In this document: one piece after another, positions 31,999 through 40,301 of the stretch
How positions within the stretch are numbered: position 1 is the first letter of the stretch
How the letters are laid out: each line of letters starts with the position of its first letter
DNA from: CAVPTL01 sp963727235
Lineage (GTDB): Bacteria; Actinomycetota; Thermoleophilia; Gaiellales; JAICJC01
Assembly: GCA_963727235.1 (NCBI GenBank)
Contig: CAVSFZ010000002.1
Span: forward strand, 22,598-86,597
DNA length: 64,000 bases
Direction: 5' to 3'
Position numbers and translations under genes: made by a program
Notes under the pieces: model-generated
What the model was told of the DNA's origin: nothing
The model's database searches: none
Seen by the model: only the letters and a program-made list of their open reading frames with translations

Positions 31999-33408
31999 CT
32001 AGGCGCCGGCTGCGCTGGTGCGCCGGCCGTGGTGCAGCAGCTCGTCCCAGCTCGAGAGCTTCACCCGGGGACGGCCGTGCGGCTCGCCTGTCGTCCGCTC
32101 GTGGGCGTCGATCGCGACCCAGCCGACGTACTCGACCGCGTCAGGCGCGCGTTCGAACACCAGCGCCTCGATCACGGCCGGGTCGGTCTGCCCGGGTGGC
32201 GTCAGAAGGCCCGCCTCGACGTCCTCCCAGAGGAGCTCGGTCGACTCGTTGGCATCCTTCTTGTTGGTGCCGATCACGCCGCTGGGCCCGCGCTTGATCC
32301 ACCCGGCGCAGTACTCGCCCACCACCAGCTCACCCGCGCCGTCGACCACCCGTCCGCCGTTGTCGGGGATCACCGCGCGTGCTTCGTCGAAGGGCACTCC
32401 TTCGAGCGGCATGCCCCGGTAGCCCACCGACCGCAGCACCAGACCGGTCTCGATCACCTCGGTCTCGCCGGTCGGCACCGCCCGCGGCCGGCCGGCCTCG
32501 TCGGGCTCCAGCCGGTTGATCCCCACCACCAGCTCCTCGACCCGTCCGGCCCCTCGCAGCTCCACCGGAGAGGCGCAGAACCGCAGCGTCACCACCCGCG
32601 GCTTGCCCTCGGGCTGCCGAGTCGCGTACTCGCGCAGCACCTCGACGTTGCGACGGGCGATCGTCGCGCCGTCGTCGGCCAGCGACTGCTCGCTGACGGC
32701 GTCGAGTTCGAGATCGGCGGGGTCGACGGCAATGTCGGCGCCGGCCATCTCCCCCAGCTCCAGCAGCTCGGGGTTGGTGAACGCGGCCTGGGCGGGACCG
32801 CGCCGGCCCAGCACCACAATCTCCTTGACGGGCGAGGCGGCGATCACGTCGATGGCGTGGTCGACCGTGTCGGTGACCGCGAACTCTTCCCGGGTGAGCG
32901 CCAGCATGCGTGCGCAGTCAACCGCGACGTTGCCGTTTCCGACGACCACGACGCGCTCGGTATCGAGGTCGATCTCGAGGTCGCGGTAGTCGGGATGGCC
33001 GTTGTACCAGGCCACGAAAGCGGTTGCCGAGAGCGAGCCGGGCAGATCCTCGCCGGGGATCCCCAGCGGCCGGTCGAGCTGCGCGCCGACGCTCCAGACC
33101 ACCGCGTGGTAATGACGGCGAAGGTCGTCGCGAGACAGGTCGCGGCCGATCTCGACGTTGCCGAAGAAGCGAAACCCGGGGCGCTCTGCGATCTTCTCGA
33201 ACACCCGCGAGACGGCCTTGATCTTGGGGTGATCGGGCGCGACCCCGAGCCGCACCAGCCCCCACGGGGTGGGCAGCCGCTCGTACATGTCCACCTCGGC
33301 ACCCTTGGTCAGGAGCTGGCCGGCGGCATAGAATCCGGCCGGGCCAGAACCGACCACGGCAACCCGGATCGGGTCGGAATTGAGCGCATCTGTGGGAGCT
33401 TCGGCCAC
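31999..33408 (-). CDS. Ferredoxin-NADP+ reductase, adrenodoxin reductase (FprA) type
   Basis: A 469-residue FAD enzyme that passes electrons from NADPH to ferredoxins. FAD fold VAVVGSGPAGFYAAGQLL; PTPWGLVRLGVAPDHPKIK is diagnostic of the adrenodoxin-reductase/FprA family; NADPH fold VVVVGNGNVAVDCAR; and the terminal GWIKRGPSGVIGTNKKDA. The GTG start is 9 nt downstream of the Rieske ferredoxin gene. With that gene and the P450 it forms a complete monooxygenase electron chain. Confidence 0.93.
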   Translation of the reverse strand: MAEAPTDALNSDPIRVAVVGSGPAGFYAAGQLLTKGAEVDMYERLPTPWGLVRLGVAPDHPKIKAVSRVFEKIAERPGFRFFGNVEIGRDLSRDDLRRHYHAVVWSVGAQLDRPLGIPGEDLPGSLSATAFVAWYNGHPDYRDLEIDLDTERVVVVGNGNVAVDCARMLALTREEFAVTDTVDHAIDVIAASPVKEIVVLGRRGPAQAAFTNPELLELGEMAGADIAVDPADLELDAVSEQSLADDGATIARRNVEVLREYATRQPEGKPRVVTLRFCASPVELRGAGRVEELVVGINRLEPDEAGRPRAVPTGETEVIETGLVLRSVGYRGMPLEGVPFDEARAVIPDNGGRVVDGAGELVVGEYCAGWIKRGPSGVIGTNKKDANESTELLWEDVEAGLLTPPGQTDPAVIEALVFERAPDAVEYVGWVAIDAHERTTGEPHGRPRVKLSSWDELLHHGRRTSAAGA

Positions 33409-33417
33409 ACCGGAACG

Positions 33418-33744
33418 TTAGTTGATGGCGTCCAGCGAGATGTGCAGCCGGCCATCGGCTGACCGCACCTGATACACGGGCAGCGGCTCGGTCGCGGGCG
33501 GCAGCACCACCTCGCCGGATCGCAGATCAAAGGCCGCTCCGTGGCACATGCAATGGATCGCGCCGTCGATCACCTCACCGTCCACGAGCGGGCATTCGTC
33601 GTGGGTGCAATCGCCGGCCACGGCCAGCCACTCGCCGTCCACTCGGGCCAGCAGCACCGGCTCACCGTCGACGGTCAGCTCGATCAGCGTGCCGTCCTCG
33701 GCCTGATCGTCACCCGCGGCGTCGTGCCACACCGGCTCGCTCAT
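33418..33744 (-). CDS. Rieske-type 2Fe-2S ferredoxin
   Basis: A 108-residue small Rieske protein like the ferredoxin components of dioxygenases. Cluster ligands are CTH (46-48) and CMCH (65-68), with the usual strand context VAGDCTHDECPLVDGEVIDG and HGAAFDLRSGEVV. Its ATG overlaps the P450 stop (ATGA) and the FprA gene follows. Here it probably shuttles electrons to the P450, an uncommon partner type since bacterial P450s mostly use 3Fe-4S/4Fe-4S or adrenodoxin-like ferredoxins. Confidence 0.92.
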   Translation of the reverse strand: MSEPVWHDAAGDDQAEDGTLIELTVDGEPVLLARVDGEWLAVAGDCTHDECPLVDGEVIDGAIHCMCHGAAFDLRSGEVVLPPATEPLPVYQVRSADGRLHISLDAIN

Positions 33745-34943
33745 CGGTCCCACACAACGTGCAGGTGCGCGGGCGCGCGGAACTCCCAGCCGCGCACCCG
33801 GGGCGGCCGCTCGGGGTCGAGTCGGAGATTGGGGCAGCGCTGGAACAACGCTTGGATCTCGAGCCGCTCCTGCACCCGGGCGAGGTGATGCCCGGGACAG
33901 AAGTGCGGCCCAAACCCGAAGGCCGCATGTGGACGCTTGGGCCGGTGCAGGTTGTAGAGGTCGGCGTCTGGGCCCCACACCGCCTGATCGCGGTTGGCCG
34001 ACGACACCAGCAGCCCGATGTTGGCGCCGGCGGGCACGTCGATTCCGGCCAGCACGGTGTCCCGCGTGGCCCGTCGAGTCTGGGTGCCGATGGGCGAGAT
34101 CCACCGCAGCCCTTCCTCCACCGCCGGGCGCACCAGCCCGGCCGGGTCGGCGGCCAGCTCGGCGGCTTGATCGGGGTTGGTGAGCAGGCCCAGCACCGTC
34201 GATCCGGCGGAGTGGCCGGGCTCCTGCATGCCGCCGGTGATGATGATCTTGATGCTGGGCACGATCCAGGCGAACCGCTCTTCGAAGGTGCCCTCGGCGG
34301 CCTGCAGCATGTCGGAGATGGTGGAGCCGTCGGGCTCGGCGGACATCCGCCGCATGATCGGCTCGAGCCGGGCGCTGACCTCCGCGCTGGCGGCCATGCC
34401 GATCCGGTCCTTCTCCGGGTCCTCCTCGAAGTTGGTGGCGCCGATCGCCATCTCGGCGAACCAGCGCCGCAGCGTGTCGTCGTCGATCTCGCCCAGCCCG
34501 AGCACCAGCGCCAGGCTGCGTACCGAGATCGGCTCGAAGTACTCGGCCATGAGGTCGGCTCGGCCCCGGTCGAGGATGCGGCCGAGGTAGTCATCCACCA
34601 GCGGGGCGATCATCGGCGCCGCCCGCTGCTCGACCTGACGGGGCCGAAGCGACGGGTCGAGCGCTCGCCGCAGGGCCTTCTGCCTGGGCCCGTCGATCAG
34701 CAGGATGTTGCCCTCCCCCATCGTGCGGTCGAGCGGCGAGGGGGTGACCCCCGCCGAGAACGTGTCGGCGTCGCCGGCGGCCTGCTCGACCGCCTCCCAG
34801 GTCGTGGCCAGCCACAGCCCCACCGCCGGCACCCAGGCGACCGGGGCGTGCTCGCGCAGCCAGGCGTAGATGGGGTAGGGATCGTCGTCGAGCTGCTCCA
34901 CGGTGATCGCCGCCAGCCGTGCCTCTGTCTCACTGATCGCCAC
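33741..34943 (-). CDS. Cytochrome P450
   Basis: A 400-residue soluble class I P450. Heme-thiolate loop FGFGPHFCPGHHLAR near 347, ExxR as EEGLRW, and the PERF-like region further on. The I-helix, which normally carries AGxDT/AGxET, reads GGMQEPGHSAG: the acid is present but the following Thr is Pro, so oxygen activation may use another group. GTG at 34943 lies 7 nt after TAGGGT, a near-leaderless arrangement. First gene of a six-gene operon with its ferredoxin, reductase, an MFS carrier, a secreted protein and an LLM oxidoreductase. Confidence 0.92.
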   Translation of the reverse strand: MAISETEARLAAITVEQLDDDPYPIYAWLREHAPVAWVPAVGLWLATTWEAVEQAAGDADTFSAGVTPSPLDRTMGEGNILLIDGPRQKALRRALDPSLRPRQVEQRAAPMIAPLVDDYLGRILDRGRADLMAEYFEPISVRSLALVLGLGEIDDDTLRRWFAEMAIGATNFEEDPEKDRIGMAASAEVSARLEPIMRRMSAEPDGSTISDMLQAAEGTFEERFAWIVPSIKIIITGGMQEPGHSAGSTVLGLLTNPDQAAELAADPAGLVRPAVEEGLRWISPIGTQTRRATRDTVLAGIDVPAGANIGLLVSSANRDQAVWGPDADLYNLHRPKRPHAAFGFGPHFCPGHHLARVQERLEIQALFQRCPNLRLDPERPPRVRGWEFRAPAHLHVVWDR

Positions 34944-34950
34944 CGCCGAT

Positions 34951-34956
34951 ACCCTA
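34951..34956 (-). promoter_or_regulatory. Candidate -10 element of the P450 operon
   Basis: TAGGGT on the minus strand, 7 nt before the P450 GTG. The same hexamer precedes the YrdB-region start (36387) and the PRC-barrel gene (58652 region). No clear -35 is seen. Confidence 0.4.
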
Positions 34957-34969
34957 ATCGACGGCGAGC

Positions 34970-36367
34970 TCAGGGGATGGTTTGCTCGAACCGGTCTCGC
35001 ACCCGCCCGCTCTCGTCGATGAACCGGTAGCTGACACGGTCGCCGTCGATGCCGATGCGCAGGAACCCGTACGCGAGGAAGGAGACGATGGCGTCGGGGG
35101 TGGCCAGCGTGTTGGCCTCGTTGCCCGGCCCTTCGCCGCCGGTGCCGACGGTGAACTGGAGCACTCCCGCTCGGAGGTGCCGCTCGTACCGGTGGAGATG
35201 ACCGGCCAGGATCGCAGCAACGTGCCGGCGGCGCAGCAGCGGCATGATCGGATTGTCTGCCGCGATCGGCCGGTGGGTGAGCACAAACCGCACCGGGCAG
35301 GAGCCCCGGCACACGCCCAGCGACTTGGTGGCGTAGGCAAGAGCCGAGGAGTCGGCCTGCAGTCCCAGCACGACCACCTGAACGGGGCCGTACTGCACGC
35401 TGTACTGGTGCCCGGGCAGGTGAAGCGCGGAGATCACCGCCCCGCCGTCGCGGTAGGCCAGGTCGTGCTCGCCCAGCGCGGCCACCATCGGCGCTTCGCC
35501 CAGCAGGTCGCGCAGGGGATCGAAGATCGAGCGGTTGAGCAGCGGCGGAGCGGCCAGCAGGTAGGCGTTGTCGCCGGATGACAGAAACAGCGCCGGATCC
35601 TGCGCCGCGGCCAATCGGCCGATGGCGTACTCGTGGGCATCCCCCGACCCGTAGTCGCCGAACGACACCAGCGTGATCGGCGCCGTGGCGGAGGTGGGAG
35701 CGGTGGTGAACGCGCCCGCTGCTGCCGAGCGGCCGTCGATGTTGGCTGTCCACACGTACCTGGTGCCCGGTCGGAGGTTGGTGAACCCGACCGCGCCGTG
35801 GACAACGGAGCCGTCGGGCGCGAGCGCACGGAGGCTGACCGGCCCCTCCCCCGCCTTCAGCTTCCACGCAAAGTCTGCGCGGGTGGTGGTGACACGAGTG
35901 AGGTACGGCGCGCGGATGAAGGTGGCCTCGGGTGGCCGCAGCAGGTACGTCGATCCGTACCAGACGAGCGCCACCACGGTGATCAGAAGCAGCGCGGTGG
36001 TGATCACCAGCGCGGCCAGCACTCTTCGAAACCCCGCGGGCACGTCGCCGGTGAGGCGAGTCGCGGGCCCGCCGCGGGTGAGCGGGATCACCTGCAGCGC
36101 GATCACCGCGGCTGCCGCCACCCGCGGGCCGAGCGGGTAGCCGAGGAACAGGAACGGGAACGGCGCGACGATCGTGAGCGACGAGCAGATCACGTCGACT
36201 CGGCGTCGCGGCCGCACCAGGTCGGCGCTGAGGCAGGCGATCGCCACGATCACCCCGATCAGCAGCGCAGGGCCGATCACCACGCCGCCGATGATCCGGT
36301 CGGAGAAGAACGAGCCGGCCACCAGCGCCAGCGCGTCGATGATCAGGAAGAGCCGCAGACCCCGCAT
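34970..36367 (-). CDS. Membrane-anchored metallophosphoesterase (purple acid phosphatase-like)
   Basis: A 465-residue protein with four to five N-terminal transmembrane helices up to ~135, a beta-sandwich (FN3/PAP-N-like, TRYVWTANIDG) and a calcineurin-like phosphoesterase domain from ~215. Metal motifs are FGDYGSG, SSGDNAY, LTHRP and AGHLHRYER. The motif normally written GNHE/GNHD reads GEHDL, so the Asn metal ligand is Glu. The catalytic domain is probably extracytoplasmic. Its stop is 26 nt before the P450 start, but a promoter-like element lies in that gap. Confidence 0.82.
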   Translation of the reverse strand: MRGLRLFLIIDALALVAGSFFSDRIIGGVVIGPALLIGVIVAIACLSADLVRPRRRVDVICSSLTIVAPFPFLFLGYPLGPRVAAAAVIALQVIPLTRGGPATRLTGDVPAGFRRVLAALVITTALLLITVVALVWYGSTYLLRPPEATFIRAPYLTRVTTTRADFAWKLKAGEGPVSLRALAPDGSVVHGAVGFTNLRPGTRYVWTANIDGRSAAAGAFTTAPTSATAPITLVSFGDYGSGDAHEYAIGRLAAAQDPALFLSSGDNAYLLAAPPLLNRSIFDPLRDLLGEAPMVAALGEHDLAYRDGGAVISALHLPGHQYSVQYGPVQVVVLGLQADSSALAYATKSLGVCRGSCPVRFVLTHRPIAADNPIMPLLRRRHVAAILAGHLHRYERHLRAGVLQFTVGTGGEGPGNEANTLATPDAIVSFLAYGFLRIGIDGDRVSYRFIDESGRVRDRFEQTIP

Positions 36368-36386
36368 TGTTCGAGGGTAGCGGGGG

Positions 36387-36392
36387 TAGGGT
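36387..36392 (+). promoter_or_regulatory. Candidate -10 element before the YrdB leader ORF
   Basis: TAGGGT, preceded by GGGGG, lies 7 nt before the ATG at 36400. This spacing implies a leaderless transcript starting at or near that ATG. Confidence 0.4.
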
Positions 36393-36399
36393 GACGGTC

Positions 36400-36432
36400 A
36401 TGACGCAACGCGCAGCCGGGGAGGCCAACTGA
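36400..36432 (+). CDS. Possible 10-residue leader peptide coupled to the YrdB gene
   Basis: A short frame reading MTQRAAGEAN ends in TGA, which overlaps the ATG of the YrdB-family gene as TGATG. It contains GGGGAGG, the ribosome site for the downstream gene. A leaderless uORF used for translational coupling would explain the arrangement, but chance cannot be excluded for so short a frame. Confidence 0.3.
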   Translation: MTQRAAGEAN

Positions 36433-36797
36433 TGGCGGCGCTCAAGGCCGCAAACCTGACCCTGCGCTTCGTGCTCGAGGTGTGCGCGATCTTCGCCATG
36501 GGCTACTGGGGCTGGCACGCGCACAGCGGCCTGATTCGATGGCTGCTGGTGATCGCGGCTCCCGCGACGTGGATCGTGCTGTGGGGGCTGTTCGGGTCTC
36601 CCAAGGCGAGATTCGATCTCTCGGCTCCGGCGCATCTCGGCTTCGAGATCGTGATGGCCGGGGTGGCTGCTGTGGCGCTCTACGCCGCCGATCGGCCCGA
36701 GCTGGCGGTCGGCTTCGCGGTGGTGTGCGTGATCAACCGGCTGCTGAGCTGGATGTGGGGCCAGGACCGGGCCACCACCCTCGGGATGGGGCCCTAA
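36432..36797 (+). CDS. YrdB (DUF2568) family membrane protein
   Basis: A 121-residue protein with four predicted transmembrane helices: LTLRFVLEVCAIFAMGYWGW, WLLVIAAPATWIVLWGLFG, a third over AHLGFEIVMAGVAAVALYAA and a fourth over LAVGFAVVCVINRLLSWMW. This is the small YrdB-like family; function unknown. It has a GGGGAGG ribosome site. Its TAA overlaps the stop of the convergent DUF3303 gene. Confidence 0.83.
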   Translation: MAALKAANLTLRFVLEVCAIFAMGYWGWHAHSGLIRWLLVIAAPATWIVLWGLFGSPKARFDLSAPAHLGFEIVMAGVAAVALYAADRPELAVGFAVVCVINRLLSWMWGQDRATTLGMGP

Positions 36798-37057
36798 CCA
36801 GACGCCCGGGCCGCGGCCTCCGCCGAGGTGACCACCGCCACGATCTCGAACTCCACCAGGTCGCTCCAGCGCGTGATCCAGCTGTCGAGCAGCGCGCGAT
36901 CGTCAGTCTCCATCAGCTGGTAACAGGTGCCGAGGCCCTCATCCACCCAGCTCTCGATGTACGTCAGGCCGGCGGGGAGCATCCTGCCTTCGCGGCGGAA
37001 GCGCTCGTACACGGGGTCGGCCCCGTGCGTGTAGCGCTCGATCACCATGCACTTCAC
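36794..37057 (-). CDS. DUF3303-like small protein
   Basis: 87 residues. VIERYTHGADPVYERFRREGRMLPAGLTYIESW and LMETDDRALLDSWITRWSDLVEFEIV have the pattern of the DUF3303/dimeric alpha-beta-barrel-like small proteins (each quoted here in part). The GTG start overlaps the stop of the truncated LLM gene (GTGA), so it was the second gene of a former two-gene operon whose first gene is now cut. Its promoter is therefore probably lost or replaced. Confidence 0.75.
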   Translation of the reverse strand: MKCMVIERYTHGADPVYERFRREGRMLPAGLTYIESWVDEGLGTCYQLMETDDRALLDSWITRWSDLVEFEIVAVVTSAEAAARASG

Positions 37058-37329
37058 GGGACCGACCCCGTGAGCGCCGGCACCACCTCGGCGGCCAGGC
37101 GCTCCATCTGCTCGGCGTCGTCGTACAGCGGGTTGAGCAGGATCCGTCCGGCACCGGCCGCCATCACCGCGGCCACGCCCTCAATACAGGCGCCGGGTGG
37201 GCCGGCCACCGCCACCGACTCCAGGCCGGCGGTGCCGTACAGATGCTCGAGTGCGGCGGCGATTCGGCGTTGCGCCAGCCCCGCATCGTCCTCTACGGCG
37301 ATGTAAACGCGCTTGGCGATCGGGAAGGA
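37054..37329 (-). pseudogene. C-terminal fragment of an LLM class flavin-dependent oxidoreductase
   Basis: The frame reads FPIAKRVYIAVEDDAG then IEGVAAVMAAGAGRILLNPLYDD and ends EVVPALTGSVP: the last ~92 residues of a luciferase-like oxidoreductase (about 300 expected). Homology stops at 37329-37330, where a histidine-kinase fragment in the opposite strand begins. I read this as the left breakpoint of the inserted region. The fragment is not part of the intact LLM gene at 49140, which has its own complete C-terminus. Confidence 0.8.
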
Positions 37330-37445
37330 CGCTGCCGCACATCTTTGAGCGCCAGTTCAAGGCCGATCGGAGCCGAGGCGGTCAGGGAAGCGGCCTTGGG
37401 CTGGCGATCGCATCGCACGGGAGAGCTCGCGGGTGGCGGCGCTTG
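37330..37445 (+). pseudogene. Fragment of a sensor histidine kinase (ATPase domain)
   Basis: The frame reads LPHIFERQFKADRSRGG then QGSGLGLAIA. It nearly duplicates the G2-box segment of the intact kinase at 41668-41760 (LPHIFDRQFKADRSRSG). After the match it loses the kinase frame. It sits exactly at the island junction and probably marks a recombination or duplication event. Confidence 0.8.
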
Positions 37446-37770
37446 GGCTGCTCAGGTCGCGCTTTTGCGGCGCTTCACCCTCTCTATCTGTCTTCTCCGG
37501 CGGCCAGGTGGCTACCGCTATGCTGGTGGCGTGGTGTTCGTGGATGCACCCCGGCCATGTCTCCTCCCAAAAGCCCGGCGGTGCACGTTGGGCAAGCGAG
37601 CATGGGACAAGACGGGAGTGGTCATGGCGGCGGCTAAGCCCGGTAGCTCACACCAGAAGCCGGGGAGGATGTTTGTCGTGAAGTCCTCCAGGATCAGCCG
37701 CCGGTCGGCGACGGCGGCTGATCCTGGCCAACTCGAAGCGGAGACACGCAAGCTTGGCGCCGGGGTCTCG
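37446..37770. other. Intergenic stretch without recognisable gene
   Basis: About 325 bp of junction DNA between the kinase fragment and the first lipoprotein gene. Short open frames exist on the plus strand, but none shows a domain, ribosome site or conserved look. A run with an inverted-repeat flavour (CCTCCAGGATCAGCCGCC with GGCGGCTGATCCTGG) lies at about 37685-37729 and may be a terminator for the lipoprotein gene. Confidence 0.4.
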
Positions 37771-38517
37771 CTAACCGGTTGTTTTTGCGAACTTGAGCGA
37801 CTGGACGATTTGGCCCAGCTCCGTGCGGGCGGCTGCGGTCGTGTCGGGTCGGTAGGTGGCATCGACGACCAGTCGCTGCCCGTGGACGTGGAGGATCCAC
37901 AGCCTGTCGACTTGGCCGGCGACTTGTTGGTATGACTCGGCCTGACCGCCGTCGCTGAACCAGTTGACGAAGTCTGTGTGTCCGTTGCCGGGATCATCGC
38001 AGCCCTTGAAGTCAGCATTGCCCGTCACTACCCAGTTGGACGGCACAGACGTTTCCAGGTACTTGCCGGTGTATCCGGCAAGCGTTGCGGTGGCCGGGGC
38101 AGTCGCGTTGCGGTATCTCTGGGCCTTGAGTGCGTCGATGAGGTCAGTGGTCGTTGGGCCGGGGTCGCGTAGTTGCTGCTTCCAGCGGCACGGATCCCGC
38201 GGTACCTTGCCGACGTCCCATACACTGAAACCAGGCGCCCCCGGCCCCGTGGTGGTGATGAAGTGACCGTTGGAGGTCCAGCCGACCGGTGCCTTGACCG
38301 TGTACGTGGGGTAGACGCCAAGCCCGAAGACACTGCCGAAGACGGGGGCGTACTGAGTGGTCGAGGGACTGGTCGAGGTGGTGGCACTGGTTGTGTCTGT
38401 TGTGGGAGATGCGGCACCGCTGGAGGAACAGCCGGCGACCGTCCCGGTGAGCAGAACCGCGACGGCCGTGAGCCCAAACCAGCGCGTCGAGGCCTTGAGG
38501 ATGGTGGTGGTGCTCAT
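37771..38517 (-). CDS. Secreted lipoprotein, Thr/Ser-rich N-terminus
   Basis: A 248-residue protein. The signal peptide FGLTAVAVLLTGTVAGC ends in a lipobox-like TVAGC and is followed by a Ser/Thr-rich linker (TTDTTSATTSTSPSTT). The mature domain has strands such as YTVKAPVGW and LWILHVHGQRLVVDATY, two cysteines (PCRW, KGCDD) and no known catalytic motif. Its first ~35 residues and the upstream 20 bases are nearly the same as those of the next gene, showing duplication or exchange of the export signal. Function unknown. Confidence 0.72.
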   Translation of the reverse strand: MSTTTILKASTRWFGLTAVAVLLTGTVAGCSSSGAASPTTDTTSATTSTSPSTTQYAPVFGSVFGLGVYPTYTVKAPVGWTSNGHFITTTGPGAPGFSVWDVGKVPRDPCRWKQQLRDPGPTTTDLIDALKAQRYRNATAPATATLAGYTGKYLETSVPSNWVVTGNADFKGCDDPGNGHTDFVNWFSDGGQAESYQQVAGQVDRLWILHVHGQRLVVDATYRPDTTAAARTELGQIVQSLKFAKTTG

Positions 38518-38584
38518 GTTCTGTCCCTTCGTTTGGGTATCCGCGGGGACGATCGGCGTGCGACCGATCACCAGCCGACGGAAG

Positions 38585-39477
38585 CTAAGACAACACGTGG
38601 CAGTCGATGCCCCGGCCGAGCGACTGCGCCCTACGAACCAGATTGTGCTCTGCGTCTCGAAGCTGCTGGTTCAGCTTGCTGGGCGACTTTTCATCGGTGT
38701 TGTTGGCGATGGCCTTGGCCTTTAGAGTCGACCAGACCGTGTGAAGGCTCGCAAGCCACTGGTGGATGCTTTGGTGCCATCGCCGCGGTGTTGGCTGGGC
38801 ATTGGCATCGCGGGTCAACTGTTGAACCACGGGCTCGCCCTGGCCAAGGAACGCCTGCAAATCGCGGGAGGGGTGCTCGTGTAGGTAGTCGAGCGCGGCT
38901 GTCGCGCGGTAGCACACCCGGTTAAGCGCGCTGTTGTAGTGGCCGGCGTTGTACCCGGTGTGCTCAGTCGAGACGGTGACCGCACAATCGTGGAGTCCGT
39001 AGCGAGCGGCGACCTGGTTGGCATGTGACGTCGCGATGTAGAGCTCACCGGCGGTCTCTGTTGCTGTTCGGGCGTGCCACCCGAAAGACGGGCCTCCACG
39101 AATGCCCACCGTGCTTGCTGCTCCGCCGCGAACCGGCTCAGGAACCGCTCCCATCCATCGGCCACTGCCGGGTCAACCCGGAACTTGCGAAGGTGATCCA
39201 TTGTCACCCGCAGGTCGACCTGTTCGGTCTTGAGTGGCCGTCGCCAGCCCCGTGATTCGTTATACATAATCTCCACCCGCTGTGCATAGGTGTGGCAGGT
39301 TTGGTCGGCCGCGCTGATCAACTGCTGCTTGGTGAGGCGGCCCGGCGCCGCCAACGACGAAGCCGAGGACGCCTCACCGCCGGAGGAACATCCAACGACC
39401 GCCCCGGTTAGTAGAACCACGATGGCCGTGAGCCCCAGCCAGTGCGTCGAGATCTTGTGGATGGTGGTGGTGCTCAT
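38585..39477 (-). CDS. Secreted lipoprotein (frameshifted)
   Basis: Signal peptide LGLTAIVVLLTGAVVGC, then a helical mature part. The frame from 39477 reads to EARLSGGTPEQQQ near 39065; the continuation ETAGELYIATSHANQVA to DCHVLS is in another frame. One extra G (CAGAG to CAGGAG) would join them into one ~297-residue protein. Like two other genes here, the break is in a short homopolymer. The helical mature domain is not recognised. Leader similarity with the downstream lipoprotein indicates tandem paralogy at the signal peptide. Confidence 0.68.
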
Positions 39478-39620
39478 GTTCTGTCCCTTCCTTTGGGCCG
39501 ATGAGCGTGCGACTGGACGCTGGCCATCTCCCCATCATTCCCTGCGAGAATCACCGGTCGGCCACTACCAGGTAACAATCTGGCCACGGCTAACCGGGTG
39601 GTGGGGAGTAGGGTTGGCGG

Positions 39621-40301
39621 GTGGACGCGAATGTGCTTTTCGTGGAGGATGACCGGTCGATCCGGGAGGTCACCACGTTGGCGTTGGAGCAGGCCGGTTT
39701 CCGGGTCAGCGGGTGTGGTGATGGTCGTGAGGGTTTGGCGTTGTTTGCGCGTGGGCGGTTCGATCTTGTCCTGTTGGATGTGATGCTGCCGGGTGTCGAC
39801 GGCCTGGAGGTGTGCAGGGAGATCCGCAAGGCTGATCGCACGCCGATCATCATGCTGACGGCGCGTACGGACACTGTGGATGTGGTGGTCGGTCTTGAGT
39901 TGGGTGCGGACGATTATGTGTCCAAGCCGTTCCAACCGGCCGAGTTGGTGGCTCGGGTGCGGGCCGTGTTGCGGCGCGGCCAGGCTCTGGATGCGCGTGC
40001 GGTGCTTCGTGTGGGTGAGATTGAGATCGATGAGGCGGCGTTTCGCGCTACTCGGGGGGGTCGCGAGCTGGGTTTGACGGCGACCGAGTTTCGGCTGCTG
40101 TGTGAGTTGGCGCGCCGGCCGGGGCAGGTGTTCACGCGGGAGCTGCTGCTCGAGTTGGTGTGGGGGTATGAGTTTCTGGGTGACTCGAGGTTGGTGAATG
40201 TGGCGATTCAGCGGCTGCGGGTGAAGGTCGAGGACGACCCGGCGCATCCGGTTTTGATCACGACTGTGCGTGGCGTCGGTTACCGGCTGGAACCGTCGTG
40301 A
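39621..40301 (+). CDS. OmpR/PhoB family response regulator
   Basis: A 226-residue two-component regulator. Receiver: acidic pair in FVEDDRSI, phospho-acceptor Asp in LVLLDVMLPG, Thr in MLTARTD and Lys in DYVSKPF. C-terminal winged helix: LTATEFRLLCELARRPGQVFTRELLLELVWGY (quoted in two blocks in the family) ending GVGYRLEPS. It resembles MtrA/PhoP-type regulators. The next gene starts directly after its stop. Codon use with many TTG/GTG/GTT differs by eye from the flanking chromosome. Confidence 0.93.
   Translation: MDANVLFVEDDRSIREVTTLALEQAGFRVSGCGDGREGLALFARGRFDLVLLDVMLPGVDGLEVCREIRKADRTPIIMLTARTDTVDVVVGLELGADDYVSKPFQPAELVARVRAVLRRGQALDARAVLRVGEIEIDEAAFRATRGGRELGLTATEFRLLCELARRPGQVFTRELLLELVWGYEFLGDSRLVNVAIQRLRVKVEDDPAHPVLITTVRGVGYRLEPS

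Noticed and set aside
30607..33462. Long plus-strand open frame of 951 codons
   Set aside because: Antisense to the MFS and FprA genes, whose motifs are unambiguous; the frame has no domain or ribosome site.
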